Shown here piece by piece: positions 1 through 10,954 of a stretch of DNA of 64,000 nucleotides. Source of the DNA: Oegoconia quadripuncta (taxonomy: Eukaryota; Arthropoda; Insecta; Lepidoptera; Autostichidae). The stretch lies in contig OX438744.1 of assembly GCA_949316235.1 (NCBI GenBank), positions 39,599,278 to 39,663,277 of the forward strand, read 5' to 3'. Made by a program: the position numbers and the translations under genes. The notes under the pieces were generated by a model. That model saw only the letters and a list, made by a program, of their open reading frames with translations, was not told the DNA's origin and did no database searches. Numbering within the stretch: position 1 is the stretch's first letter; each line of letters begins with the position of its first letter.

Positions 1-454
1 TTTCCGGGATCGCTTCTTTATTGCACAGCTTCACTAAATCTGCATACTTTTTTGATAAGTTAGGTAACTGTGATGAGTCATTATCTTCATGCCCTTGTCC
101 CAATTTATTTGTGGTCGGCGCAGTACGTCGTTTTCTTTCAATCTCCTCTATCAGCCGTTATCTTATAATTCACACTATTTTCGTCATATTATCCCTCACA
201 AAACCCAACCATCTTTTCCGTCTCTTCCTTTCCAACCATCGACATCCATATTCATCACTCTCTTATAGTAACATGCGTTTCGTACCTCATAGCATGTCAA
301 TACCAAGCCAAACGGTTTCCCTTCAACTTTTCCTTCAAGGGTGCCCCTTTTAAATTCTCTGTTACATTACTCATTCCTTATTTTATCGAAATCAAAAATG
401 TTTTATTTCGTGAGTTATAAGAATAACATTTGAAATCGTCATGACATACAGTTA

Positions 455-530
455 TCGTTATCGCTCATTAACTAGGCAGTCTCACCAGAGAAGAACGAGC
501 AAGAAACACCGGGGTTGCTCTATTTAAATA
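455..530 (-). repeat. LINE 3'-tail fragment, family L3
   Basis: Read on the minus strand, this stretch carries the short block about a stop followed by TTCTTGCTCGTTCTTCTC that recurs near 19.7, 20.4, 32.8, 49.0, 54.3 and 54.6 kb. It is the degenerate 3' tail of a truncated non-LTR retrotransposon. The rest of bases 1-560 shows no gene I can support. Confidence 0.5.
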
Positions 531-566
531 AGTTAATACATATATAATTTGAAATAATTGTAAAAT

Positions 567-770
567 TTATGATTCGACAAAGAGAAATGAGAATAAAATA
601 TACTGGATATTGCCGAGCGGTTCATGTCCACACATTCTTATCTTCCAGATAGTCAGAAATTTATCCATCCTCGTCACTCCACTCATCCATCTTAACGTTC
701 TCAAATCTGCTGCATGCAACATTCTGTCATTAGTATCCGAACCAATTGCATCCCATAACAAGGTGATCAA
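567..770 (-). pseudogene. Decayed non-LTR retrotransposon reverse transcriptase fragment
   Basis: The minus-strand reading frame contains the segment LRTLRWMSGVTRMDKF, which matches the conserved tail of the reverse transcriptase ORF of common insect LINEs (a leucine-rich RWMxGVTRxD block shortly before the end of the polymerase). Only this short segment survives, with no catalytic YxDD motif in view, so it is a dead 5'-truncated copy. The identification rests on this one motif. Confidence 0.5.
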
Positions 771-1387
771 GCAAACCAGATACTCTGCTGAGTCCCTTTA
801 CATTCTTAACAATATTTGTAAGTCTAAAAAATTCTGTTTTTACCATACTTTGAAATGAATATTTATTTATTTACTCGAACTAATGAAATCTTTTTAGTTC
901 GATCGCAAATCTTCTTTTACGATGCTGGTTGATGAGCGTCCGTGTTTCAAATGCATTCCAATTGACATAACAACAGATTACTGCAATACCTTTCAAACAC
1001 AAAACTTCAGCAAACCGAAATTCCAGTTTATATAAAATCCGATACAATTCGTTATCTCCCATAAGAAGCCGTAAGGTTAGTTTGTCGTATGTAATTAACA
1101 TTTGAAAGTATGGTAGATTGTAGTACAAGGAATTTGACCTAAACCAACTTAGTGAATATAGAGTTAGGAATCGTTAAGACATGGTATGTCCTGTACTTTA
1201 GAGTCTTTAGACGTACACAGAAACCTTTTGCTTTAGACAAACGCGTACTAAACCAAGCCGAGTTTTAGTCTAAGATATTTAGTGACATCCTTGTCAAACA
1301 AATCTTTGTGGTAGGTTTTATTAAGAATAACATAATGTTTTACCTGAAATTAAAACAATTATTATAAACGGAAAACGTTATTCGAGA

Positions 1388-1818
1388 CCTATAGAATGAG
1401 ACAGCACAACTTGCGTTTGCGCTAACAGCCCCAAATGTTCCCCTCCACTCGTTGTGAAGACCGTTTCCTGTGCTGCCGGGAATCTACGGAGCTGGACGAT
1501 GACGATGACGAAGATCATGGCGAGCTGTTGGAGCTATATGAGCTCACGCTTAGTAGACCTCTCGCAAGCCCTCTATGACTGTTGCTCTTCCGCAAAGTAA
1601 CTCTTTCTCAGAACACCGGCAGTTTCACAAATAAAGATTTTCGGAAAATGGCGACTTTGTTAATCTTGGAGGTGTGTGCTGGGCGAAAGTCGATGTCAAT
1701 GTGACGATAAGCAAGACTATCCCTTCTACGTCTGACGTACGCTGCCGGGAGTGAGGGTGGAGGGGAACGTTTGGGACCTCTTAGCGGAAACGGAAGTAGT
1801 GCTGTCTCATTCTATAGG
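1388..1818. mobile_element. MITE with about 65-bp terminal inverted repeats
   Basis: The left end (CCTATAGAATGAGACAGCAC) recurs as its reverse complement at the right end, and the similarity continues inward for about 65 bases to a block reading TTCCCCTCCAC on both sides, with a few mismatches. The interior holds an acidic frame (1435-1578, a GAT/GAC run) but nothing like a transposase. This is a non-autonomous DNA element of unknown superfamily. Confidence 0.7.
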
Positions 1819-2459
1819 CCTAGCATACAGTTCAACACCGAGAAAATACGGTTTTATATCCAATTGCATAAGGGCGTTTTTCCACTGTGACATTGGAGAA
1901 GTACCCTTGTGGACACGTTACTGTACTTTACCGACATTTTTTTTTCACAGCAAGACATCCCATTGATTCAATTTTAGTTCAATCATTTCGATTTCAGAAT
2001 GATAAGATATATGTATTATAGCATTCCTCTTCATTCTTGTTTTATGATTACCGGCAAAGAATAGATTTGTAAAGCGACTAAGGGATATATCGGATAAAGC
2101 AGATGAGCAGCAGCTTTCTGTGATCACGAGCGCGCCTGCGCAGTTAGGTGTAATTTCGGACTAGAATGCGCTATTCAGCCAGCAAGCTCAATGAGGAAAC
2201 AGATTTTTCTAATTTTTCAGATAATTCTAATAATGTAATTCACGTATATCCTCATGTAGATTTGCATTTAGACGCATTTCTATGATCCAAAGATCTATTC
2301 TATTGTAGTCGTTAAATGGTGTTAAACATTACCCACAGCTCTTTACCTCGGGTCTTAACGAATTTCCATCGAGACGGTTGTCTTCTCGAAGGATAGTACA
2401 TATTCCAGGTATTAACAGGCAATATGATGCGAGCCATGGATTCAGGAAATTAGCCTAAC

Positions 2460-2582
2460 ATGGCTTGGAATGAAGCAATACTGCTAGTGCTATCTGCTGT
2501 CGTATCAAGCCTGAATTCTGTCAGTGGCTGCACAAGGAAAGTGTATATCGCCTGCAGAACCCCGGCACCTTGTAGCAAGTAA
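2460..2582 (+). CDS. Small secreted three-cysteine peptide (cluster member P1)
   Basis: A 40-residue product. A hydrophobic leader (about residues 5-22, rich in Leu, Val and Ser) is followed by a 17-residue tail with three cysteines (CTRKVYIACRTPAPCSK; spacing C-x7-C-x5-C). The function is unknown; the leader suggests secretion and the odd cysteine count suggests dimerisation or one free thiol. A possible 3' splice acceptor (ATATTCCAG) ends near 2408, and a strong donor (AA/GTAAGT) begins at 2597, fourteen bases past the stop, so the whole ORF fits in one exon. An in-frame upstream ATG at 2424 ends in TAG just before this start. It is the first of nine similar ORFs on this strand. Too short for homology by eye; it could be chance. 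Confidence 0.5.
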   Translation: MAWNEAILLVLSAVVSSLNSVSGCTRKVYIACRTPAPCSK

Positions 2583-2624
2583 ATTTTATTGAACAAGTAA
2601 GTCTATTTGTTCATACTCTTCTTC

Positions 2625-3030
2625 TTCTTCTTATTTTTGAGGATGGCAACCAGTCAAACTCACTGCCGAGGGACATTACTGCCAGTTTCGAGTGAAAAAT
2701 TTTATTTCTCTCATTTCTTCAGTTTATAAGTCAGTCTCAGTCAAAACAAGTAATTCGTCGTATACTTGGCGTATACAGAGTCTAGTCACGGTCAAGTCAT
2801 TCTTCAGTAAAGTGTCAGAATGCTTTACAAAAGATTTTGGCGGCTTTTTGTGGGAACCCGAAAGCTCCGTTACGCACTTTAATTTACACTTCCTTTCACC
2901 TGTACACCAACACTAACGTTTGCTGCACAATATTCTGCCATTATTTAAGCTTCAAAAGTTAGAATGCATAAATTATAAGAATTATAAAGAAACATGCAAC
3001 TTCACTCGCCGAGATCCCGCCAAAAAGCCC
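2625..3030 (+). repeat. Interspersed repeat R1, full-length copy
   Basis: The block beginning GAGGATGGCAACCAGTCAA and ending near the words AAAGAAACATGCAACTTCACTCGCCG recurs nearly unchanged at 55738-56125 (+), in part at 36125-36455 (+) and 58735-58865 (minus). It has no coding potential that I can support. I could not assign a class. Confidence 0.7.
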
Positions 3031-3320
3031 CTTGTTCACACTCAATGGTACACGCAAACGCACGACGACCGTAACAGTTCTAGTATAAACAGACTATAAA
3101 TGACAATTAGCAAATAGACCGTGGCCACTGGAAATCTCGCTGCGAGTCTCGCAAAGAATCTTACAGAATTGACAGCCTAGTCTAGCTTCATTCATACTGC
3201 TGACAGTGTTGCGCGGCAGCTTATACTGGTGATGTTGCAGTCGTCATGCTACTGGTGGTGACTCCTCCGGTCAATGAAAGAGAACTAGATATAAAAAATT
3301 CAGCTGGGTAATGGAAGCGT

Positions 3321-3654
3321 CCTCCTCCGTGGCTCAATGCAAACAACATTGGGTTTACGAATCGGAGGTCGCGGGTTCGATCCCCAGCGGGGTACATGTT
3401 TAAGTACTCGGTTTGGTTGGTGGTAGGGCATTTTAAAATGTCCGCCTGGCTAGCTACCACCATCTTATCTAAATCTGCCGCCAAGCAGCAATGTTAATAG
3501 AATTGTTGTGTTCCGGTTGTCAGAGATAAGACAGCCAGTCCCCCAAATGTGTTGGGGTTTCCGGGTCAGTACGCTTCCACCTTCGACCTCATCTTCACTT
3601 AACATCAGGTGTGATTGAGGTGAAGTACGAACCCGTCGTGCATAAAAAAAAAAA
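3321..3654 (+). mobile_element. tRNA-derived SINE, family A, near full-length
   Basis: The head resembles a tRNA (CCTCCGTGGCTCAATG, then the box-B-like GGTTCGATCCCC). The body contains TTTAAAATGTCCGCCTGG and GGTGTGATTGAGGTGAAGTA, and the copy ends in an A-run. The same unit occurs at 22204, 38619 and 47528 (+) and 20499, 27700, 39842 and 63662 (minus), plus fragments, so it is a high-copy family. Confidence 0.85.
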
Positions 3655-3659
3655 GCGTT

Positions 3660-4425
3660 CGAGATGAACGTCGGTAGACATCAGTATGTATGTGGGAACA
3701 GCTGTGGGTAGCAAAATGCCCAGCTACTCCAGAGTTTGGTGAACCAAGAGAGTCCCAACGCTAAATCTAGGGTCAGGGTTCGGTCGCTACTTGGCGACGT
3801 GAGGATTCCTTGACCACAAATGCACTGCGATTGTGGAACCCATCCAAAAACATGGCGCATTTGCTCTCCTGCCCACTGTGCCCTTCCACCGATACCAAGC
3901 CTATGGCTGCAGACAGCGCCGCCATAGGTGTAATTCTGGGCGGATCAAATATGATTGGGCACATCCCACTTAACAAGTTTGCATACACATGCCTAAAGAA
4001 GACAAATTGTATTCCAAGCCACATATTTGATTCCGTGGGTGGGTGTAACATTAGCTTAGCATATCCACTGTCGGACGCTAGTCTACACAGCTGTCGCTCT
4101 GGACTGTTAAAACACGAGTGGCTGAGATTAGACCCGATCGGCAGTCTTTGGAATTCGATCGTGTTCTAGAGTTACGCGTCCGCAGCGTCATACGAAGCGA
4201 GGAATGAAAACCCCTGCGCGCGCGTCGAATATTTATGCCTAGATTGGTAGGTTTCGTATAGTAAACAATGTTATTTATTAATTTCGATTTACTAGTTATA
4301 ATTATTTTCTCATTTTATATTGCACTTAAGCTCCACAACGTTACATAATCTTAGTTGAGATTGGGATTGCATTCCATTCCATATGAAATAAAAGTATTGT
4401 CTATCTTCAATTCTTCATTTCTTCA
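3660..4425. other. Unassigned region with two overlapping ORFs
   Basis: Bases 3773-4169 are open on both strands (about 92 codons minus, 119 plus). Neither product shows a domain I recognise, and no start context or splice signals favour one. The minus frame has a natural-looking composition (segment CPIIFDPPRITPMAALSAAI). It may be a remnant of a mobile-element gene, but I cannot name one. Confidence 0.25.
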
Positions 4426-4438
4426 TTACAGATCGAAC

Positions 4439-4636
4439 ATGATCAAGTTCCATAGGTACAGTTTGTACCAGTTGCTTATTGTCTTGTTCTACATCCTTGC
4501 CGTGGCTTCAGCCTGCACAAAGAAGGCGCCACCACCGGATCCACCACCATCACCACCACCAGATACCAGCGTAGCCTGCAAGGGTCAGGCGGGCCTGCCA
4601 CCGCCCTGCCGCCGTGGACCTTACAGATACGGATAA
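4439..4636 (+). CDS. Small secreted proline-rich three-cysteine peptide (P2)
   Basis: A 65-residue product. Residues 1-28 form a clear signal peptide (basic N-terminus, hydrophobic core LLIVLFYILAVASA) with probable cleavage just before or after ACTKK. The mature part begins CTKK, has a proline-rich linker of PPPDPPPSPPP type, then two more cysteines in VACKGQAGLPPPCRRG (C-x20-C-x8-C). The ATG lies seven bases after an excellent acceptor (CTTCATTACAG, ending 4431), and a donor-like AAG/GTAAAT is at 4850/4851. It shares the post-leader C-T-(R/K)-K start with P1 and the Cys-Thr start with P4. The function is not known. The signal peptide and acceptor make it one of the better-supported ORFs in the cluster. 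Confidence 0.65.
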   Translation: MIKFHRYSLYQLLIVLFYILAVASACTKKAPPPDPPPSPPPDTSVACKGQAGLPPPCRRGPYRYG

Positions 4637-4859
4637 CCTCACTTCCCCACTGACAGCATAAAACGTGAAACAGCCATCATTCTCGATCAGAACAGCCAAG
4701 AGAAGAAGTTTGAAAGTTTAACCAGTAGTATACTTTCACTAATTGCATAAAACATGGTCGTCTAAGATGACTGCATTGAGCTGCCAAGTGACCAAGAGAG
4801 CAAACTGGTTTTATTTGAGACCAACTGCATCAGTAGTTGGAAGTGTTAAGGTAAATTAT

Positions 4860-5590
4860 GGAATCTCTGAACCCGCTTGAGATACTGGTAAAAAAAGGTC
4901 TTTGTACAGGAACTGGCAAAGTTGACAATGTATATCAGATCTCTCTTGCGATAACACCACGATTAGGAAGTCGCGGATTCAGTGCAGATATGGTTTAAAG
5001 TATTTGATAAACAGTTTGTTCTTGTTAAGATTAAATTAAAATAAAATACGTAAAATATTTTAGCTTTTCTTTTAAGGTACGAATATCTTAGGCGTCTAGC
5101 TTGCGCTTCGATAATGAGTCGGCGCGTTCAATATATTATACAGATTTATGTAATTAAATGACTTTGAATATGCATTAACGCAGGCTATTCATTGTTTGGG
5201 CTTTTCATTGTTCAAAAATGGAGACATTCAATTCCAGAAATATTACGAATTCTCTTCCGAGAAAACTCTTAATGTAGAATGTCTTGTATATATGCATGCC
5301 GATAGGATTGCCATACTTGGACGTTATTTCCATAAGCTTATTTGTACAGGTCTCGTCCGAATCCGCGGTGAGATTTCCAGTGGCCATGGACTTTAAGCTA
5401 TGACCGTAAAGTTCTTTGGAATCGCATCGTGAATTCCGCTGCGTGTTGTGTTTGAGCCTGCATTCTCTACATTAATAACGATTGCTATACCACCACCGCC
5501 TTCCATTGATGAGTTTGTCTCTAATATTAAAACAAATTATGTGCATGTATCCGACTGCTCCTATACGGTGAAAGAAATAAAAATTCAGTA
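4860..5590. other. No gene seen
   Basis: AT-rich intergenic or intronic DNA. AATAAA-like signals near 5040 could serve the P2 transcript. Opposing short ORFs at 5200-5390 overlap each other and have no supporting signals. Confidence 0.4.
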
Positions 5591-5594
5591 GCAT

Positions 5595-5705
5595 GTGAAG
5601 CCCCCAACCCGCATTGGGCCAGCGTGATGGACTACGGCCCATACTCCCTCATACGAACGACGGCCTATATCCCTGCAGTTGGATGTTTACGGGCTGACGA
5701 TGATT
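5595..5705 (+). repeat. SINE family E fragment
   Basis: The words CCCAACCCGCATTGGGCCAGC, GGCCCATACTCCCTCAT and GGCCTATATCCCTGCAG are shared with 10805-10930, 37385-37690 and 58890-59265, where they are on the opposite strand. Only the 3' body is present here. Confidence 0.7.
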
Positions 5706-6363
5706 ATAATAAATCAGTTTACATTGGAATTATGATACAAGCGACCAACAAAAACCGATATGATTATTAACACTCTCTTTAAAATAAGATCGTATATCGA
5801 GACTGCCGGCATAGTCTGACCGCCTTAAGGCATTCACGAAGACGCAAGCTAGATGCCTCGGTGTGCCCGTAGCTTTAGTAGTAAGCTTGTAAACGAAAAA
5901 GCTTTGGTTTGGGTCAAGTTCCACCTTGTTTATTAAATATAGATTTTATCGTTTAGTAGCTAACTAGTTTAGCCTAGTCTGCGTTTTGCGGTGGAAAGGC
6001 TCAAACGATTGTTTTTTTGGTTTACAGGAAAATGGAAGCATGGGGGGACGTGGAGAATCATATCTACCGTATTTAGAATAACCCAGCTGGTGATAACTAT
6101 CAAGACAATATTCGCCGAGCTTAAAAATTCACAAAGATTGTGGTAAGCTCTCCCACCAACATCACGGTAAAATTTTAAACACAATGCGTCACGAAAAAAA
6201 TAATGTTTGTGTGATACTATGATGTCGTATCAAGTTCACGCTATCTGATTCAGATGAATCCCTCATTTTTTTTTGTGACAAAACATGTTGTGAATTTTAC
6301 CTCCTCATTTGTATGTTTAACGGTACTTTACTAAATATCAAGCTGATCAGCCTTTAGTTCACG

Positions 6364-6485
6364 TAACTTCATTGGTATCGTTATCGATTACGTTGACCAA
6401 TGAGAAACTGTCAAATTCCCGAGCATGCAATGAGTCAACCAATCACATGTCGTAATCGATGACGATAACGATGAAATTATGTAAC
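6364..6485. mobile_element. Palindromic MITE, family M3
   Basis: The left arm (TAACTTCATTGGTATCGTTATCGATTACG, slightly over 20 bases) is mirrored by GTAATCGATGACGATAACGATGAAATTATGTAA. The middle carries GACCAATGAGAAACTGTCAAATT. A related half copy lies at 6660-6775 and another full copy at 45034-45158. It is non-coding. Confidence 0.7.
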
Positions 6486-6659
6486 CTTATCGCCTAAATA
6501 ATCATCTATCCTGTAATAACCCTTCTTACACAGAGTTTCTTTAATGTGGCGTTTAAATTTCTGCTCTGTTGAACTTAATACATGTTCTGGTATTTTATTG
6601 TAAAAGCGTATGCTGTGTCCTACAAAGGATGTGCTAACCTTGCTAAGTCTAAATTCGAA

Positions 6660-6775
6660 ACTTCATAGGTATCGTTATCGATTACGTTGACCAATAAGAA
6701 AGCGTCAAATTGCTGAGCGAGCGATGGTCCAACCAATCACATGTCAGAACGTCATCGATGAAAAATGTAAACTAA
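6660..6775. mobile_element. MITE family M3, partial copy
   Basis: It repeats CTTCATAGGTATCGTTATCG and the CCAATAAGAAAGCGTCAAATTGC middle of the M3 unit at 6364-6485; the right arm is degraded. Confidence 0.6.
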
Positions 6776-7237
6776 GTACCTTCTATTTCACTTACCTAAT
6801 ATATTTCCTTAGGTAAAAAAAACTCATCCGGTTTATACCACAACATGTGAATGTGTATCTCTGTCGAAATTGTGTTTTAGGGTTACCTACCTGTACCTCA
6901 AATGGCAAAAACGTGTCACTTAAATAACATAATTTGTTGTCTGTCTGTCAAAAACTGAAATTAGTACGAAATGCTAAACCCTTGCAACGCTTGAGAAACG
7001 CTCACAAATTATTTGCTACTGAAGCAACCGCATTTGTATCGTTGTCATAAGTCAGTGTGTAAAGCACGAAGCAAAAACAAAGAGGAGACGTTGACGGTGT
7101 GAACGACCCTCCCGTGATCGTAACGTCATCGCAGTGGGCGGAGCTTATACTCTCCGTCCGGCATACAAGACCAGCAGACAAAAAGTTCGTCTGCCCGGCA
7201 CCTTCCCGCCAACAACTACAGTCAACAATAACTCTTA

Positions 7238-7536
7238 GGCCCGTATTGATAAACCATTCTCAAATTGAGAACAGTCTTGTGACCGGTCTCAAGTAAACGT
7301 GTATATTCGTATGTGCATACTCAAGCAAGCATAGAGGTGCGCGTATTAATAAACGAAACTCAAGACTATCATTCATTCGCCGCTGAGGCGAATACTTGAG
7401 AAGTGATCTCAGCTGAGTAGACCTCAAGATTGGTTTATAAATTAGCACGGAGCTTGAGATAGCGTCAACTGCTTAAGACGCATCTTGGTTGATACAGCCT
7501 CAAGACTTCTATTGAGATTGATTCATTAATACGGGC
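7238..7536. mobile_element. MITE family M2 (TA target, GGCCCGTATT ends)
   Basis: The left end GGCCCGTATTGATAAACCATT pairs with the right end ATTCATTAATACGGGC, and TA dinucleotides flank both sides. Other copies lie at 26990-27134 and 54760-55007. The interior is rich in CTCAAGA-type words. There is no ORF of note. The TA target is typical of Tc1/mariner-driven MITEs. Confidence 0.7.
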
Positions 7537-7770
7537 TTTAAACTACAGTGGACCTTTTTTTTTCTTTGGGCACTATTTGAGCACAATTTTTGTCACTATA
7601 AGAATAGCTGAATACAAGAATATGTTTTGTAAACTACAGTTACAAGTATTCATACAAACTGTAATAAACCGTATAAAAAATTATGGTCCATTTTTTTGAT
7701 AATAAAATAAAAGTCTTTTGCCGTGAAAGTGGTGTATAAATTTTTATTACGACGTTCTGTTTTGTATAGC

Positions 7771-7920
7771 GGTCAGTAACTCTGACCACTATACCAAAAG
7801 GTTGTGGGTTCGAATCCCGCTAGGAGCATATGTTTGTGTGATGAATACGGACATGTGCACCTGAGTTATGGATGGTTTCATTTATATTAAATATTTATTT
7901 ACAAAAAACTCGACACGGCA
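7771..7920 (+). mobile_element. tRNA-derived SINE, family B, truncated
   Basis: It contains ACTCTGACCACTATACCAAAAGG and the box-B-like GGGTTCGAATCCCGC, followed by the family B body ending near GTATTTATTTACAAAA. The head is incomplete and the 3' part (AACTAGATGGCGCTG) is missing. Confidence 0.75.
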
Positions 7921-7984
7921 CCTACTGAAGGTAGACGGTGCCCTACGTCACTCTATTGCTACCTTGGACCCCAGGCTAATTAAA

Positions 7985-8095
7985 GAAAGAAATACAATAC
8001 AATACAATACAAATACACTTTATTGTACAAAAGGAGGACATACATTTTACAAAACACAATACTGATAAGAGTACAATTAGGCGGCCTTATCTTAT
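7985..8095 (-). repeat. LINE 3'-end fragment, family L1
   Basis: An AATAC-repeat tail is followed by AAATACACTTTATTGTACAA and AGGCGGCCTTAT. This is the reverse complement of the L1 tail seen intact at 52130-52240 (+). Confidence 0.65.
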
Positions 8096-8509
8096 TAGGA
8101 AATAGGGTGTGTAAGTAAGAAAAAGGTTTCCCATTTCCCTCCTTGGCAAATGTGAGTGTAGCCAATGAAATGCAACATGGCACTAAGGCCATCCTTATGG
8201 GGAAGGAGGGCGAGTGAAGCTCGGCCTCCTGCTTTCGTATACACCACGGATTGCGCCTAGATTCAGTGAGCGTGGCGGTAGCAGAAGGCTACCGCGAGTA
8301 ATAGAGCCAGTAATACGAATGGCAAAAACGCTTGAAAGCTCGGAAGTTGTGTCTGTTTAAAACCAGATCGCCGTAGAATACCGGACGGATATCATTTAGG
8401 TCGTCAAGCATGAGTTCGCGCTCCTTACTCGAAACTCCTTACGAAAGTCACCGATAGCCCAACGGATTAGTAAGTTGATATAGCAATGGTCAAGACACTG
8501 ATGAAGTTA

Positions 8510-8690
8510 GACCACGCACCGACAAGCGCCGCGAAGGACATCCACTCACAAGGCGGACGGACGCCCTGATGAGAGACGCGGTAAGTTGCTGGATGTAGAC
8601 CGCTTCCGACTGGAAATTATGGGAGAGGACAATGTACAGCAGTGGACGTCCTATGGCTGATAATAATATGATGATGATGATTTTAGTATG
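8510..8690 (+). repeat. Decayed LINE C-terminus and 3' tail
   Basis: Degraded reverse-transcriptase tail words (around GGCGGACGGACGCCCTGATG, then a block ending GCAGTGGACGTCC) are followed by an ATGATGATGATG-type terminal repeat. This layout is typical of lepidopteran RTE-like elements. No intact frame. Confidence 0.45.
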
Positions 8691-8798
8691 AGAGTAAGGT
8701 ATTAAGGATTGCAGTATTGCATAAAAACTAGTGACGTTATCTAAAATAAAACAATTTCCTATATATATTAGGATATATTTCAACATTTAATGGTATTC

Positions 8799-8880
8799 TG
8801 GAAAGGACTCCAGCGACAAGAGTCTCTTAAATTGTCTCTTCAATTTAAGAGCTATGCTCTTGTCGCTGGAGTCCTTTCCA
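8799..8880. repeat. Near-perfect 82-bp hairpin made of LINE L5 tail sequence
   Basis: TGGAAAGGACTCCAGCGACA on the left is mirrored by the same word reversed at 8861-8880, with a short loop around TTGTCTCTTCAATTTAAGAG. Single-orientation copies of the same words occur at 10955, 26475, 29865 and 49995. Confidence 0.7.
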
Positions 8881-8909
8881 TTTATTACCACTCAAGACTA
8901 TATACTACT

Positions 8910-10218
8910 CTGTGTAAAAAGTATCGGGAATATGTCAATAAAAAGACCCGCGTAAAAGAGGTCGTTCTAATTTTTTTACTGCATGTTGGTAGCACTGTAC
9001 TGATTTAGCGCGCAAAATTTGAGCGGGATCTGTCATTTAATTTGTTTTAAACTACACTTTTTGTTGGTCATAGTTTTGAGTCCTCGGCGATTTTTACAAT
9101 GGAAAATATTGTTGAACAAAGAGTGTGCCTTAAATTTTGTGTTTCAAATGATATTTCATGTGGTGAATCACTAAAAATGTTGCGAAATACCTACGGCGAA
9201 TCGTGTATATCGAAAACAAGGGCTTATGAATGGTATAAGGCTTTTAAAGAAGGCCGAGAAGTAGTAGTAGACTTGCCTCGTTCTGGTAGACCTTCAACCG
9301 CTACGACCAAAGAAGACATCGACAGAATCAAGAAGCTAGTGCTCGAAAATCGACGTATGAGTCTGAGAGAGTTGGCTAGTGAGGTGAACATATCTTTTAA
9401 GTCCGTCCACAACATTCTCATTGACATTTTAGGCATGAAACGCGTCGCCGCTCGACTAGTTCCAAAAGAGCTCAATTTTGTTCAAAAAGCGCAGCGAAAG
9501 CATGTCGCTGAAGACATGGTTTCCCGAGCTTCTACGGATCCGACCTTTATGAAACGTATAATAACTGGCGACGAGACATGGGTTTATGAGTACGACATGC
9601 AAACAAGCCAACAGTCTTCAGAATGGCGTCTCGAAAACGAGCCGAAACCCAAAAATCCGCGGCAAAGTCGCTCCAAAATCAAGGTGATGCTGACAGTTTT
9701 TTTTGACTACCGTGGTGTGGTTCACTCCGAATTCCTTCCAGAGGGAGAAACAGTGAATAAAGAATATTATTTAGGCGTCATGAAGCGTTTGCGTGAGAGT
9801 ATCCGCCGAAAACGTCCAGATTTGTGGCAACACAACTCATGGATGCTGCACCATGATAATGCACCATCACACACAGCCATTATAGTGAAAGAGTTTTTAG
9901 CGAAAAATTCAACAAAAGTTCTCGACCAAGCACCGTATTCACCTGATATGGCTCCGTCTGACTTTTTTTTATTTCCCAAGTTAAAATTACCACTTCGAGG
10001 AAAACGTTTTGAGTCAATAGAAGCCATAAAAGAAAATTCGCTGAATGAGTAAAGGCCATACCGCAAATAGCCTATGAAAAATGTATGGAAGACTGGGTGA
10101 AGCGGTGGAGATGTTGTATTGCAAGCGATGGGGCCTACTTTGAAGGCGATAAAATAAATTTAGATGAATAATTTGTATTTTTTGTTTTATTGACAAATTT
10201 CCGATACTTAGTACACTG
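8910..10218 (+). mobile_element. Mariner DNA transposon, nearly intact
   Basis: A 1.3-kb element, the standard mariner length. The inverted ends are CTGTGTAAAAAGTATCGG on the left and CCGATACTTAGTACACTG on the right, extending inward to a shared TTGACA/TGTCAA block over about 33 bases. It encodes one transposase ORF on the + strand. It lies between peptide ORFs P2 and P3 of the small-peptide cluster. Confidence 0.9.
9099..10052 (+). pseudogene. Mariner transposase with a C-terminal frameshift
   Basis: A cut-and-paste transposase (IS630/Tc1/mariner superfamily). The N-terminal part (residues about 1-120) has the paired helix-turn-helix DNA-binding region. The catalytic aspartates are D158 (TGDETW), D253 (HHDNAPSH) and D288 (APSDFF), giving the mariner D,D34D spacing. 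The frame stops at 317 residues, just after a KENSLNE segment. The expected C-terminal coding sequence, ending in GDKINLDE-type residues, continues in another frame to about 10171, which indicates a loss of one base near 10049-10053. The copy is therefore probably inactive, but it was intact recently. Confidence 0.92.
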
Positions 10219-10804
10219 AATTCCGTTGTAGGGCGTAGTGAATTAGATAATCAATCACACCCTACATATCATATAGTATGTTCTAGTGATAAAAAAAACC
10301 TATCTAGAAATAGTGATATAGAAGAAGTCATGTATGATACATAATCAACTACACAAACCCATGAATTTGAGTCAAATAATTAACCACAGTACATTCTCTT
10401 AGTTCTATGGCTTGACATGAACGACTGCCATTAATTGAAAACTAATTGGATCGACTGTTTAAATATACCTCCGTAAGTAGCACGGAAATATTCATCTTAA
10501 AGTGCCACTATTGGTTACTCATCCAAGACCTGATCAAGCCAGACGTAGCTTAACTTCACGAATCATTTTCGGCTGATGATGATGAACACGTTTGAGGGAC
10601 GCGGGGAATCGCATTACGATTGGCCCTACTAACATTCGTGCCCTTGACAAAGCCAATCAGTTGCCATAACTAATTCGGAGTTTTTGGGCAGCTGTACTAT
10701 TATTCTGATGTGTTAGATGTCACTCGCTAGTAACTGGAACCGATGTTGATAGCAACAGCATGGGTTTATATCTATATGGTATTATTTTACCATGCTTGTA
10801 CAGT

Positions 10805-10930
10805 TTTACTATCATCATCATCATCAGCCGGTAACATCCCACTGCAAGGATATAGGCCTTCCCTCGTATATGAGGGAGTATGGGCCATAGTCATCCCCGC
10901 TGGCCCAATGCTGGTTGGCAACTTTTTACT
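10805..10930 (-). repeat. SINE family E fragment
   Basis: The words AACATCCCACTGCAAGGATA and GGCCTTCCCTCGTATATGAG match the 3' body of the SINE E copies at 37385 and 58890. It interrupts a leader-like ORF that begins at 10744. Confidence 0.7.
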
Positions 10931-10954
10931 ATATTGGTACAAATTTACCATTTT

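Noticed and set aside
1435..1578. 47-codon acidic ORF with a run of aspartates after an AG-like site
   Set aside because: It lies wholly inside a MITE whose inverted ends include its start region, has no leader, and the composition reflects a GATGAC repeat.
3321..3420. tRNA gene from the A-box and B-box like words
   Set aside because: The same head occurs at many sites attached to the same body and A-tail, and it does not fold to a full cloverleaf by eye; it is a SINE promoter.
7099..7296. 65-codon + strand ORF
   Set aside because: It runs into the left end of a MITE M2 and has no coding features.
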